This document shows, piece after piece, positions 22,922 to 33,224 of a stretch of 33,224 bases of DNA. Numbering within the stretch: the stretch's first letter is position 1; each line of letters begins with the position of its first letter. The DNA is from Conidiobolus incongruus B7586 (taxonomy: Eukaryota > Entomophthoromycota > Entomophthoromycetes > Entomophthorales > Conidiobolaceae). Below the pieces are notes generated by a model that searched no databases, was not told the origin of the DNA, and saw only the letters and a program-made list of their open reading frames with translations. The DNA lies in assembly GCA_000697335.1 (NCBI GenBank), contig JNEM01013558.1, positions 1-33,224 of the forward strand, given 5' to 3'. The translations under genes and the position numbers were made by a program.

Positions 22922-24130
22922 TCATAATTGCAGCCCTAGAAATATCAAGGCTGACTTTCCTTTCCCACAAGTCAGCGCTAAACATTCTTTTATGTTAACT
23001 TGCCGAACTCGCACTCCTAATCTAGAGTGACTCATATTCATATGCAACCTTGTAAGAGTATTTGAATCTGAGGGTTTTCCTCGTTGCTCAAGTAGTTTAG
23101 ATATTCCGGGAATATGTATAAGATTTTCGTCACATACTGTGCATTCTGGACTTATAATACCCCAAATGAACATAAAGAAAAGAGATGCAAACTCACATTT
23201 TTAATGCTTTTATAGTCGAAGTTCCCACCATTTCGATGAAATAAATGTGGTGTGCTTTGATCCCATAAGCCACAATTAATGATACAATATTAGTTCGTTG
23301 TTTAGTATTATGGAATGCATCGCATATTTCATGATTCGTTTGAACTATTACTGCAATCCACCAGTTTATATCGATTGATTTGCTACTTTATCCACCAATA
23401 CACGTTGACTAGATGCTAAAGACGATAACTGACCATATTTGGGTTTGAGAGCTGCATCTTTCTTCAATAGTACAAAATCTATTTCCTCTTCAATTTTCCT
23501 TGCAATATAGCTGAGTCATTGTATACCATCCAATTCATCCTCTTTATCAGCAAATAGATCAGATTAATTTTTATATATAAATGGCTATCATAAAGTTACT
23601 CCATTATAGGTTGTACCAACACAAGTACTTATCGACTTAGTTTAGCAAATAGATCTACTACAGTAATTATCGCTTCTACCATTTTTGTTGCTTCAGAGGT
23701 GTTGCTAACAATTTTTCATCTTTAATATTCGACATTCTTGCTGCCTGGATCTTGTCATCTAAATTTTCTTTCAGGTATTTAAATCATTGAATCCATTCTT
23801 CTTCTTCTTCTTGGTCGTGCTGTTAGCAGAAGCAAAAAGTTTCCCACAGCTACTGCTGGCATCTTCAGTCTTAAGCGATATATTCCTTTTGAGCATTTGG
23901 ATAATAACTTGCATTATAGGATGAACTTCAACAGATCTAGGAGTGTGAGTTATATATTTCAACTTATCAATGGGTAAGTAATTTGCTGAATTAGATTGCT
24001 TAATACGATTTGAAAAGAGCTGAGCTTTTCAGTCTTTTAGTTTTCTCTTCAACTGAGCTCGACACTTCTTTTCTCATCTCATATCACTATTTTCATCATT
24101 TATTAACCGATTGAAGCATTTCTTGTGTAG
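22922..24130 (-). pseudogene. Decayed, possibly multi-exon coding region of unknown family
   Basis: This island of about 1.2 kb has clearly higher GC than its flanks and reads as protein-like blocks on the minus strand in shifting frames. In order these include SVEVHPIMQVIIQMLKRN, a Lys run, FKYLKENLDDKIQAARMSN, IARKIEEEIDFVLLKKDAAL, KPKYGQLSSLASSQRVLVDK and IVAYGIKAHHIYFIEMVGTS. An 83-codon open stretch at 22922-23173 then reads PECTVCDENLIHIPG (a CxxC pair) and MSHSRLGVRVRQVNIKE. Frame shifts between blocks could be lost introns or damage; a GTGAGT donor-like site lies near 23195. No known domain is recognised. Alternatives are a host gene that died in place or an unfamiliar mobile-element protein. 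Confidence 0.5.
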
Positions 24131-26110
24131 ATGATCTTTAATCAACTCTGTGTTAATATTGGTTTATTCATCAATTATATTTCTGTGAGCTGTTATAACT
24201 CATTCCTGGTTAATACAAAATTTATACAGATTATTTCGAGAACAACTTTTTACATATATATATATACTAGGTATTCACTGGGATTGAATTATAAATTATA
24301 TCACTTTTATTTCTATTTTTTCAAAATCCATACCAAATAATTGAGGATTGGATTGAATATTTTTATTTTTCTATATTAAAAATTAGTATAATTTTCATAA
24401 AATCATACACTAAGGTCAAATAATTTAGTAATAATCATAATTTTATGCGAATGTAACAGTATTTTGAAAATTATCTCACAACTACATCCAATTCTTTAAA
24501 ATTTATTGTGGAACATATTTTATCTAAATTTTGATCAACTAACCAACAATCGCGTTTTTTTAATTCTCACAACCAATTAAAATAATTTTTTTTATTCAAG
24601 ATTAAATCAATAATTTATAAATTAATTATATATTTTAATTTATTTCATTTTTACCAATTACTTTCACACTCATAATTCTTAATAACATTAATCATACAAT
24701 CCTCATTATTTTTCAATATTCTATTACTAGTATGACATTTCAATTTTTTATATTTCTACCTTAGATTTTAGATTATAGCTCCTTTTATATTGGTTTATTT
24801 GATTGAAATTTATTAGTTAAATATAATTTGAATTCCTAAATTCCTTTAGTTTGATATAATAATAAATTAATCAATATTAATTAAATATATTTGATACAAA
24901 ATTGTTTTTGAATTTTTTTATATTAAATCAATATTTAATTAGAACTAATTTTAAATATCTTAATTTTTATTTAATAATTGAACTTATATATTGAATATCA
25001 GATACAAAATATCGATATTAAAAATGTCTAATTTATCAAATTCAACCAATCAAATATTTAAATTATTAAGCTTAGTTTAATAGATTTATTATATTATTAA
25101 TTATTAATAATATTTTCCATTCCTTATTTAAATATAATTTATCAAAAATGAGAACCGTGGGTCTAACTACTATATTAATTCTACTCAAAATAATATATCA
25201 GAAATTAGATTTATGGAATATAATCCAATTGGTATATTATATTAAGATTATTTAGCTATTATAGTTTTATACTGTCACATTCATCATCACTAAAACAAAT
25301 TATTTTAATATTCAAAAATTACTAAAATTTCAATATTTGATAAAGTTAATTATAATTATTAATTATTATTATCAATTTATAAAAATAATATTGAATAAAA
25401 ATAAATTAATTAATAATATTTTTATATAATCAAGGTTATTAAATTTAATTTAATTAATATATATCATATATTAAGATTAATATTCATAAAAGAAATAATC
25501 ATGACTTATAATAGTATATTAATTTTTAACTTAATAAAACTAGATCAAATTATATTATAAAGATATTTAATAAAAATAAATTTTTATAAACTTAACTTAA
25601 AAACCAATTTATTCAATATTAAACCTATTATTATATGCATTCAATCTGATTTTGTATATATGATATTTAGATATAAAAAATCTTAAAAATCAACTACAGA
25701 TATCAAATTATTTATTAATTAATTGATATTTCAAAATATAATTTCAATTTAAATTAGAATAAAATAAACTATAATAAAGATATTTTTTTAAAATCTATAT
25801 ATATTTTAATTAAAATATGTAGGTACCATTATTATAAGATATCTATTCCAATAATTTGAATTTATATAAATTAATAAATAAAAATCAAATTTTTATCAAA
25901 TTTAAACTTCAAAGTTCAATATTTGATTAAATTTATTAAAATTCCTTATTTGTAATATAATTGGATTTTATATTATTAATATTATAATTAAATTAAAAAT
26001 ATTATTTAAATTTTATAAAAAATAATATTCATATTATTATGATCTTATTGTATATTTTGAATATTTCATTTTAACTAATATTTATATATCATACTTTTTA
26101 TTATGATTCG

Positions 26111-26129
26111 AGATGTGTATAAGAGACAG
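26111..26129 (+). other. Tn5/Nextera mosaic end, sequencing-library artefact
   Basis: Bases 26111-26129 read agatgtgtataagagacag, the exact 19-base hyperactive Tn5 mosaic end used in Nextera tagmentation. The flanking bases do not match the rest of the standard Nextera read-1 or read-2 adapters, and the inverted partner found in mate-pair junctions is absent. It abuts a TA microsatellite, a likely spot for a misassembly. A 19-base exact match is very unlikely by chance. Biological Tn5/IS50 is bacterial and no other part of it is present. Confidence 0.93.
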
Positions 26130-26150
26130 ATATATATATATATATATATT
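26130..26150. repeat. (TA)n microsatellite beside the mosaic end
   Basis: A TA run of about 20 bases starts directly after the Tn5 mosaic end. Such a run could have allowed an adapter-bearing read to be merged wrongly into the assembly. Confidence 0.85.
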
Positions 26151-27797
26151 ATAAATTTAATTTCCCAAATTTGTTATAGTATATTATAGTTATATGGATT
26201 AAAATATTATTGAAATAAACTCAAAATTATTTATATTACCTTTGGTAAATATTCATTATAAATTATATTTTATATTTAAATTCAATATCAAATATTAGTT
26301 GAATATATAAGGATTAAATAAATATATATAGATTTTAATGATCATTATATGATAAATTATAATATTCATCTTTTATAAAATTAAAAAAATATCATTTTGT
26401 GTAAAAATAAGTTAAATATAATGATATAATATATTATAAGCTTAATTGGGATTGAATTCCAAAAAATATATATAATATAATATAAAATTAAAATAAAATG
26501 TTAGTATCTATTAATAATTTTAAAATAAATATTAAATAATTAATTAATCTAATTTTGAGTTTATAATTTATCAATTTATTATTTTTTAAATATTAAATAT
26601 ATATTACTTAATTTTACAAAAAATGTTAAATTAAATTTATTAGTACTCCCATATTAGGATTAATATTTGAGAAACACCCGAATGGTTATTAATGAACACT
26701 TGATAAATTCATTTTGTTATATCTAATGATTTCATTATTTTTTATTTTGCATCTATACTTTATTTAAATTGAAAATCTCGCTTGTGCGATATGTATTTTG
26801 TACGATAATAAAATATAAATTGGCTTTAAAATTAAATCCAATTTCAAGTTAAAAATATAATAAGGAAAACTATCAAATGTGTTAAGAACATTATTTTAAA
26901 ATAAGAGATAATTTGATACTAAAATATTTGGAGATTATTCTCAAATTATATTTTTAAAATGCAAATTAATATAAGTGGCTTTATATAATCAAAAAAAATC
27001 TAAAAATACCACTTTAATATTAATGTAATAAAGTTTAAATATGATAGCTCAAGTAAAACCAGATTGTAAGGTTGGTATATGTGTAATATTTTAAATACTT
27101 ATCAGAATTATCTATATTTAATTTCAAAATTAATATTAAAAATATTTTGATCACTATCCTTTTTTTAACTTTACACTTAATTGAGAGAGTGGCGTAAATT
27201 TTGTATTTGATAGTGAATTAGTTTTAGATTGACAAATATATCAAATACCAAATTCAAATTTAATTCAATTAATATCAGTATTGGATGAATCAATGTCAAA
27301 ATAAGGATTATTAACTGTTTTAAAAATTTAACCATTATCTCAACAAGCCCATTCATTTTTTTAGTCGATAATATATTTTAATCTTGATTAATTGTCAATA
27401 TTGGAATATCTATCTTAAAGGTTCAAAATTTAAATGATTACTATATAAGGTATATAAAACAATAAAAATATAAAGATTGTATAAAGCTTAACATTTAATA
27501 GCTTAAAATATCTATTTTAAAGATAACATCAGTTCAGTTTATTTAAGTTTAAGTTCAAAATGTTAGAAATATATAACTATACATAGATAGAATATTATTT
27601 TGGAATTTATATTGATTATGTTTCTAAAATATAAATATAAATGATATATATTATTTTTGACTAATTTGAGCATAATTATAATATTAGAATAGAAATAAAA
27701 AATGTCAAGTTTTTTAATTTTTGCTTTTTAAATATATTATATATTATGAAAAATTATTTATATATAAAATATATATAATAATGTATATTTTCAAACT

Positions 27798-27816
27798 ATA
27801 TATATATATATATATA
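27798..27816. repeat. (TA)n run at the 5' edge of the chromovirus
   Basis: A TA run of about 19 bases ends exactly where the 5' LTR begins. The element seems to have inserted into, or beside, a TA microsatellite. The target duplication cannot be read because the other side lies outside the window. Confidence 0.75.
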
Positions 27817-28044
27817 TGTTAAGAGACTAGTTCTATAAATTCTTATATACACTTTCATATAATCTAATTAACTATAAATTATATGATTAATTTATACTTA
27901 TTTAGTTAAATTAATTGTATAAATAGTATTAAATTATCTAATAAACTAGGTTTTTCTTTTTCCCTCTTAATTCTTACTATTTTTTACTTTTACACTATTT
28001 TTAAAATTAGAACTATATTCTATTGATATTGTAAAATATTAACA
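27817..28044 (+). repeat. Chromovirus 5' LTR
   Basis: Begins tgttaagagactagttc and most likely ends at attaaca (28044), giving inverted TGTT/AACA ends and a length of about 228 bases. The first 95 bases are repeated at 33130-33224. The 3' boundary is inferred from the inverted ends because the second LTR is cut by the window edge. I did not recognise a standard tRNA primer-binding site just after it. Confidence 0.75.
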
Positions 28045-28197
28045 CTACCTAATATAAATTTTAATATATTAGTGACTGATTTTAATTTAAAGCTTAATTA
28101 AACTTTGTTTACATTTGTATACTACAGCTATATTATATTATTATATTCTATACACATTATTTTTATATTAAGTTTTCCTCTATACTATATTAGTTTA

Positions 28198-28225
28198 ACT
28201 ACTACTATACTTATATAGTAGTAGT
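28198..28225. repeat. Perfect 12-bp hairpin in the element's leader
   Basis: The arms actactactata (28198-28209) and tatagtagtagt (28214-28225) are perfect reverse complements around the 4-base loop ctta. It lies about 150 bases after the 5' LTR and before the gag remnant, where retroelement RNAs often carry packaging or dimerisation structures. The role is inferred from position only. Confidence 0.7.
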
Positions 28226-28479
28226 AATAAAACTATTAAAAACCTACTAGAAATTAATAACTATTTGTATTAAACCTAATTATTACTATTTTAAATCTTA
28301 TCTATAATTTATTTCATTTAAATTTAACACTATATACTATAATACCACTAAAAAAAATACCCTTATATTATTTTAATAACAATAATAACTTAATTACTAA
28401 ATAAATCTAAGACTTTATTTTTTAAAAGTTTACTACCCTTTAAAAAGCTTATATTAGACAACTTTTGATTAAAAAAAAC

Positions 28480-29290
28480 ATGTTTCAAAGAGCTTAAATC
28501 TAACAAACTAGCTACTTTACTATAATTAATATATTAAACCATCTCTTTAGTATTTTTAAAAATAAATTAACTACTTATGATAGTTTTAAAAACCTTTACA
28601 AGCTTGAAAACTGCTTTAAAAATATAAAAAATTACCTTGATTTAATTTTAGATAAAGATTTAAAGAATATCTTTAAATTAGCTACTTTTTTTTTAGAAAA
28701 ATCTATTTATACTTGGTAGTTAACTTATTACAAGCTTAATCCTAAAAAATCTTTAAGAGGATAACTTACTACAAAAATATAAACTTTTAAACAATTAGAA
28801 AAAGCTTTTAAAGAGAGGTATTACTTAAAAAATTAAGTTTAATTAACAAGAGAAAAGTTTTCTTAACTTAAATAAAAAACTTCTACTAGATAATTAATTG
28901 AGAAATTTAATGAGATATGCTTAAATATATTAAATATCACTAAAAAAAATAAATCCACAAATTATTATAATACTTTAACTTTTAAGTGAAACTTTAGTTA
29001 GTTAATAGGAAACACTTTAATAATATGTTTTTTTCTAACATTTGTAATGTAACAATTATAATCAATGATATTCTTTACTCTATAACTAAATCTTTTTACC
29101 TTAAAATTTAATCTTTTAAACTTTACTTTAACCCACCTAACTCTCAAATAATAAATGTTTCTGTTTTAAAGCTTTATAAGAAAACCTTTAGTAAAGAAGT
29201 TAAAGCTTACTTGAGAATAAACAAAAGTTGTTATTACTATTAAAAGACTTAAATTAACTATAAAGCTAATAAATACCTTTTAAAAAAGTA
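28480..29290 (+). pseudogene. gag remnant of the chromovirus
   Basis: Fossil capsid-region sequence, with aromatic and Leu/Lys-rich blocks, ending in a cysteine- and tyrosine-rich patch near 29230 that resembles a zinc knuckle. It is broken at many points. The boundaries are approximate and rest on the order of parts in Ty3/gypsy elements. Confidence 0.6.
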
Positions 29291-29689
29291 ACATCTATTT
29301 AATTCTCAATAATCTTAACTTACCAACTATAAATTAAACTTGAATAATATTAATATAACTTTAGAATCACCCCTTTTATAATTAATTAGTAGATTCTAAT
29401 CTAATCCACAAAAGTTTTAATAAACTACTAATTCTATAAATTAAACTATTTATACTAGAGAAATCTAACTGATTAAACTATTAAAAATTAAAAATATTTT
29501 AGTAACTAATCTACCTTATAATTTTTTACCTTTAACTATCACCCTATTATTTATGTTAATTAGTTTTTTTATAAACACACTTGTTAGTGTTTTAATTAAT
29601 TTTAGTTGTTTTAGTTATATTATCTCTTTTTTTATTATTATAAAGTTATTTTTACCTACTTAAAAAAGTAACTTGATAATTAAATATAC

Positions 29690-29830
29690 TAACAACTTAA
29701 TAGAATAAGCATTTAATATTATATCTAGATACTTATTATTACCCCCTAACTATTTTTAATATATTAAATTTCTAGTTGATAATATTAGTTATAATTTTAT
29801 ACTAGGTTAAAATTAGTTTGAATATCACAG
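29690..29830 (+). pseudogene. Aspartic protease remnant of the chromovirus
   Basis: A short fossil region resembling a retropepsin-like fold, with a VDN-like segment and an ILG segment about 12 codons apart at 29771-29806. It lies between the gag and reverse transcriptase remnants, as expected. It is broken, and the limits are approximate. Confidence 0.5.
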
Positions 29831-30269
29831 TTTTATATCTATAAATATTACCCTAAAAGGTTACAAATTTATTTTTTTCATATTCTAAAAAAAATTAGTG
29901 GAATTAATCTTAAAAAACCTACATTACCCTACTATAAAATTATTAAATATTATACCTAACATTAACTCTATAATTGTAACAAATAATTTTATTATTATAA
30001 ACAAAAACTAATGTAAAAAACTAATTAAAAACCTTAATAATTTATAGGGATATATATTTGTTTATTACTTATCTATTAATACTTTATTTGTTAATTTCAA
30101 TAAAGTTATACTTAATAACTACTTCTTTTATAATATAATAAGTTAATTTACTAATGTTTTTGAATTTATAAATAGATTACCTTTTAAATATAATATTAAG
30201 TATAAAATTAAACTACTCTTTGGTATACAATTATACTTAAAGTTTACTTACTATTTATCTTTTAAACAA

Positions 30270-30860
30270 TATTAAACTTTAAAAGAAGAAATCTAAAAAC
30301 TACTTAAAAATAAATATATTAAACTTTTTTCCTCACTATAAAAATCTCTAATCTTCTTTATAAAAAAAACTAATGGTGGTTAAAGATTATATATTAATAA
30401 TTGTGTTTTAAACTCTAAAACTATTAAGGATAAAACTTTATTATTAAACCTACATAATATTAAGGATAAACTACTTAAATCAATTATATTTACTAAACTA
30501 GATGTTAAGAATAAATATTACAACATTAAAGTTAAAGAAAATTCTATCCCTTTAACTATTTTCAATACTTTTTTAAGTTACTATAAATTTACTGTTATAA
30601 ACTTTAAATTGTGTAATACCTTTGTAACTTTTATTTAATTCATTAATTCCCTTATTAACCTTGTTTTTAATAACTTTATTATTACCTACCTTGATAATAT
30701 TTTAATCTATTTAAAAACTAAAGAAGAACATATTTAACATGTTAATTAAGTTTTACAAATTATTTAAGAATATAAATTACCTTTAAAACTATTAAAATAT
30801 ATCTTTAGTGCTTTTTCTATCTTTTTTTATGGTTATATTGTTTCCTCTTAAAAAATTAGT
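30270..30860 (+). pseudogene. Reverse transcriptase remnant of the chromovirus
   Basis: Fossil polymerase region. The best landmark is the catalytic-loop block at about 30688-30720, a decayed YLDD-ILIYS-type motif. An upstream fingers-region block lies at about 30370-30420. It is broken at many points. The motif type is that of Ty3/gypsy polymerases. Confidence 0.8.
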
Positions 30861-31249
30861 ATTAATCTAACTAAACTTAATAGTGTTAAAGTTTTTACTA
30901 TATTTATACACAAAGATTAACTTATGTTTATACTTAAATTATTAAATTACTTTAAAAATTTCATTGATTTTTTTATTGAACTTACTATTTTTTTTACTAA
31001 TCTCTTAAAGAAAAACTCTTTTTTTGAATAAACCCCACTATATACTTTTTGCATAAATGTTTTAATTTTCTATATTATTAATGTTCTTGCTTTATCTATC
31101 TTTAATCTAAAACTACTTACTATTATTTTTACTAACTTTAGTTTTTTTACAATTAGTAAATAATTAACCTAGTTTGAATTTAATTTATATTTTACCCTAT
31201 AACTATAAGATAAAATAATAAATAAAAGAGAATAAGTTGAGTTTAACTT

Positions 31250-31560
31250 TATAAATGTTACTTTAAAACTAATAACATTCTAGTTAAGAAAAATAAAACT
31301 AGCTGAATTAAAATACCTAGTTTATAAATAAAAACTCTTTACTTTAGTAGAAATAATCAAAAATCACTTATATTTCTTATTTTATAACTTTTTCTTAATA
31401 CTTACAGATTATAAATCACTTATCTACTTAAATACTCAGAAGCATTTATTAAGAAAATAAGTTAGATAGATTAAAGCTATCTAAGTTTACCTTTTCTTTA
31501 TTTAATATCTCTTAGGTTAATAAAACTATATTGTAGATACTTTGTTAAAAAATCTTACAT
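31250..31560 (+). pseudogene. RNase H remnant of the chromovirus
   Basis: Fossil RNase H region after the polymerase. The block at about 31290-31370 resembles the E-x-E-L-A-L-V helix, and the block at about 31400-31430 resembles the TD-x-K-S-L motif. It is broken, with approximate limits. Confidence 0.7.
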
Positions 31561-31799
31561 ACCTACCTTTTTATTCTAATTGTAAAAATCTAGCAAATAT
31601 TAACTCAATGATTATTAATGAAGGAAATAAAAAATTTATTAAACTACTTTAAGAAACACTACTAAATAATAATTTCTTTATTTTAGTTAAAGAAGAACTC
31701 TTTAAACTATTAGAAAACTAATTAAAATATGTTAAAAGATTTAAAATTATTAATAACTTACTATACTATAATAATTATCTATATATTCCTAACATTCTT

Positions 31800-32600
31800 A
31801 AGATTTAACAAACAATATTTAATGAATGCTATAACTTACTTGTTAAAGAACATCAAAACTAGTTAAAAACTGCTGAGAGAATTAAAATAAAGTACTACTA
31901 GCTTTCCCTAGTTAAATTAGTTTAGAAATACACTAATACCTGTGATATATGCTAAAGAATTAAATATAATACTTAACTAAAATATGGTAAACTTATTCTT
32001 TTACAAGTCCCTAATAAAACTTAATAATAAATCTAGCTTGATTTTATAAAAATCCCTAAATTAACAAATAGTTATAATAACTTACTAATTGTAATTGATT
32101 TATTTTTTAAATATGTTTATTTTATTCCTTGTTTCAAAACTTCTATAACTAAAAATGTTGCACAATTATTATTCTTTAATATCTTTACCTATTATAGAAT
32201 TCTACAAACTATTGTATCTGATAAAAATATACAATTCAACTCTTAATTCTAGAAGTTACTATCCTTTTCCTTTAAAATTAACCTAGCTATATCTACTATT
32301 AATTATCACTAAACCAATAAACTCACTAAAAAAACTATTAAAACCTTAAAGTAAATGATTAGAGTTTATATTAACACTAATCAGTTAAATTAGGATGTTT
32401 ATATCTACTAACTCTAATATTTATTCAACACTTTTATTAATAAATCAACAAGTTTTAACCTTTATTTTATTAATTATAGTAAATATCCTAGCTTAATAAT
32501 TACTCTAAAACTTTAAATTAATTTACCTTTAAATATTGTTGAATTTTAATCTAATATCAAACATATTAATTCCTTTATCAAATTTAACTTAGAAGAAAAT
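31800..32600 (+). pseudogene. Integrase remnant of the chromovirus
   Basis: Fossil integrase. A zinc-binding HHCC-like block at about 31840-31970 ends in a CDIC pair. The catalytic core follows, with its first-aspartate region at about 32040 and the second near 32220. It is broken at many points. The family assignment follows from the order of parts. Confidence 0.75.
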
Positions 32601-32924
32601 TAAAGGATCATGGAACAGTAATACTTAAAGTTATCCACAAACCCTTTTAAATATAAAACTAGTATGTTTGTATACTTAGAATAATTTACCCTTAAACCTA
32701 CCCTATTTAAATCTAGTTTAAATCCTAAATACTTACTATTATATTATAATCCCTATAAAATTTAATCTATTGATTTAAATTTTGAAAATATTACTTTAGA
32801 ATTACTTCTAACTTTGAGGATCAACTTTACCTTTTACATATCCAAAATTAAACTATACTTTGAAGATTTTAACACTTTTCTTAATTAATTAAAAACCCCA
32901 AAACTAGATCTAATTATTAATTAA

Positions 32925-33060
32925 GATAGAGAAGAAGAATACTATGTTGATTACATAATTAAATCTAAATTTGTTAGGAATAAGTTTTATTTTTATATAA
33001 AATAGATAGGTTATCTTATTAAAGAAGCTATATAAAAACCTCTAAAAAATATTAAGAATA
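32925..33060 (+). pseudogene. Chromodomain remnant of the chromovirus
   Basis: Fossil chromodomain near the 3' end. An acidic EEEYYVDYII-like start leads to a FYFYIK-type strand and a GY turn, as in chromovirus integrase tails. In intact relatives this domain steers integration to marked heterochromatin. It is broken. Its presence separates chromoviruses from other Ty3/gypsy groups. Confidence 0.7.
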
Positions 33061-33122
33061 CTTTAGCTTATTATACCTATTTGTAAAAATTTAGGGAGTG
33101 TGTCTCTTTTAAGAAACTTATT

Positions 33123-33129
33123 AGGGGAG
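33123..33129 (+). other. Polypurine tract of the chromovirus
   Basis: The purine run aggggag sits immediately before the 3' LTR at 33130, the expected position for the plus-strand primer of an LTR element. It supports the 3' LTR boundary. Confidence 0.75.
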
Positions 33130-33224
33130 TGTTAAAAGACTAGTTCTTTAAATTTTTATATATACTTTCATATAATCCAATTAACTATAAATTATATGAT
33201 TAATTTATACTTATATAGTTAAAT
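33130..33224 (+). repeat. Chromovirus 3' LTR, cut by window edge
   Basis: Begins tgttaaaagactagttc and matches the first 95 bases of the 5' LTR with about six differences. If the full LTR is about 228 bases, it should end near 33357, outside this window. Confidence 0.85.

Larger units (their letters stand above)
24131..27816. other. AT-rich gene desert with suspect join
   Basis: This is one of the most AT-rich parts of the window, especially 24840-26640. No credible open frame is present; the plus-strand frame at 24131-24340 is Y-, F- and I-rich and chance-like. A small hairpin-like string, tcgcttgtgcga, lies at about 26780. The Tn5 mosaic end at 26111-26129 interrupts this stretch, so it may be two unrelated pieces. 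Confidence 0.65.
27817..33224 (+). mobile_element. Decayed Ty3/gypsy chromovirus, nearly full length
   Basis: A fossil LTR retrotransposon with TGTT...AACA ends, both LTRs, a polypurine tract, and remnants of gag, protease, reverse transcriptase, RNase H, integrase and a C-terminal chromodomain in the Ty3/gypsy order. That order plus the chromodomain identifies a chromovirus. It is broken throughout, with dozens of interruptions spread over its length, so it cannot be active. By eye I find no CpG in its 5.4 kb and few CAG triplets, a pattern of C-to-T decay on both strands as in RIP or methylation-driven deamination. The visible 95 bases of the 3' LTR differ from the 5' LTR at about six sites, mostly transitions. 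Under such a mutation process this cannot be converted to years. The window ends inside the 3' LTR. Confidence 0.9.

Noticed and set aside
26111-26129. A genuine Tn5 or bacterial IS50 insertion
   Set aside because: Only the engineered 19-base mosaic end is present; there is no transposase, no second end and no bacterial sequence.
27817-33224. A changed genetic code (stop codons read as an amino acid) to explain the retroelement
   Set aside because: The regulator genes read normally in the standard code, and the pattern in the element is explained by C-to-T decay on both strands.
1-33224. Organellar genome origin
   Set aside because: AT content would fit a mitochondrion, but Zn2Cys6 regulators, a chromovirus and the absence of tRNA, rRNA and respiratory genes show nuclear DNA.
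1-33224. CRISPR arrays, tRNA or rRNA genes
   Set aside because: No regularly spaced repeats, cloverleaf candidates or rRNA cores were seen on either strand.

Overview
Eukaryotic, almost certainly fungal, nuclear DNA. The evidence is two intact, intronless genes for Zn(II)2Cys6 (Gal4-type) transcription factors with a fungal_trans middle domain, a combination confined to fungi, plus a Ty3/gypsy chromovirus of fungal type. I cannot place the species. The strong base contrast (genes about 40-45% GC, most intergenic DNA about 15-20% GC, judged by eye) fits either an AT-rich early-diverging fungus or an ascomycete whose repeats have undergone RIP-like mutation.

Layout. 1-4160 is an AT-rich desert holding one small coding-like relic (2675-2890, minus) and an 11-bp hairpin. 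4161-4493 is a GC-richer island that looks like a solo LTR. The first regulator gene lies at 6314-7996 (minus) and its paralogue at 14612-16309 (minus); their start codons are 8.3 kb apart. Weak sequence echoes upstream of both genes suggest that they sit in an old tandem duplication of roughly 8 kb. 18330-18563 may be a small two-exon gene or the tail of a larger one. 21717-22170 and 22922-24130 are coding-like islands on the minus strand, interrupted many times, probably remains of one or two genes of unknown family. 24131-27816 is another desert. From 27817 to the window edge lies a decayed, nearly full-length chromovirus with both LTRs visible, the second cut by the window end.

Assembly warning. 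An exact 19-base Tn5/Nextera mosaic end lies at 26111-26129, inside the AT desert. It is a library-preparation sequence, so the join near 26.1 kb is suspect and the chromovirus may not really neighbour the regulator genes.

How the parts relate. The two regulators probably bind CGG-containing sites and control unknown targets; no enzyme or transporter genes lie beside them, so the window does not show their pathway. No tRNA, rRNA or CRISPR feature was found. The least explained material is a small family of coding-like fragments sharing an SDVV signature (near 2.8, 9.3 and 18.0 kb) and the decayed minus-strand genes at 21.7-24.1 kb.
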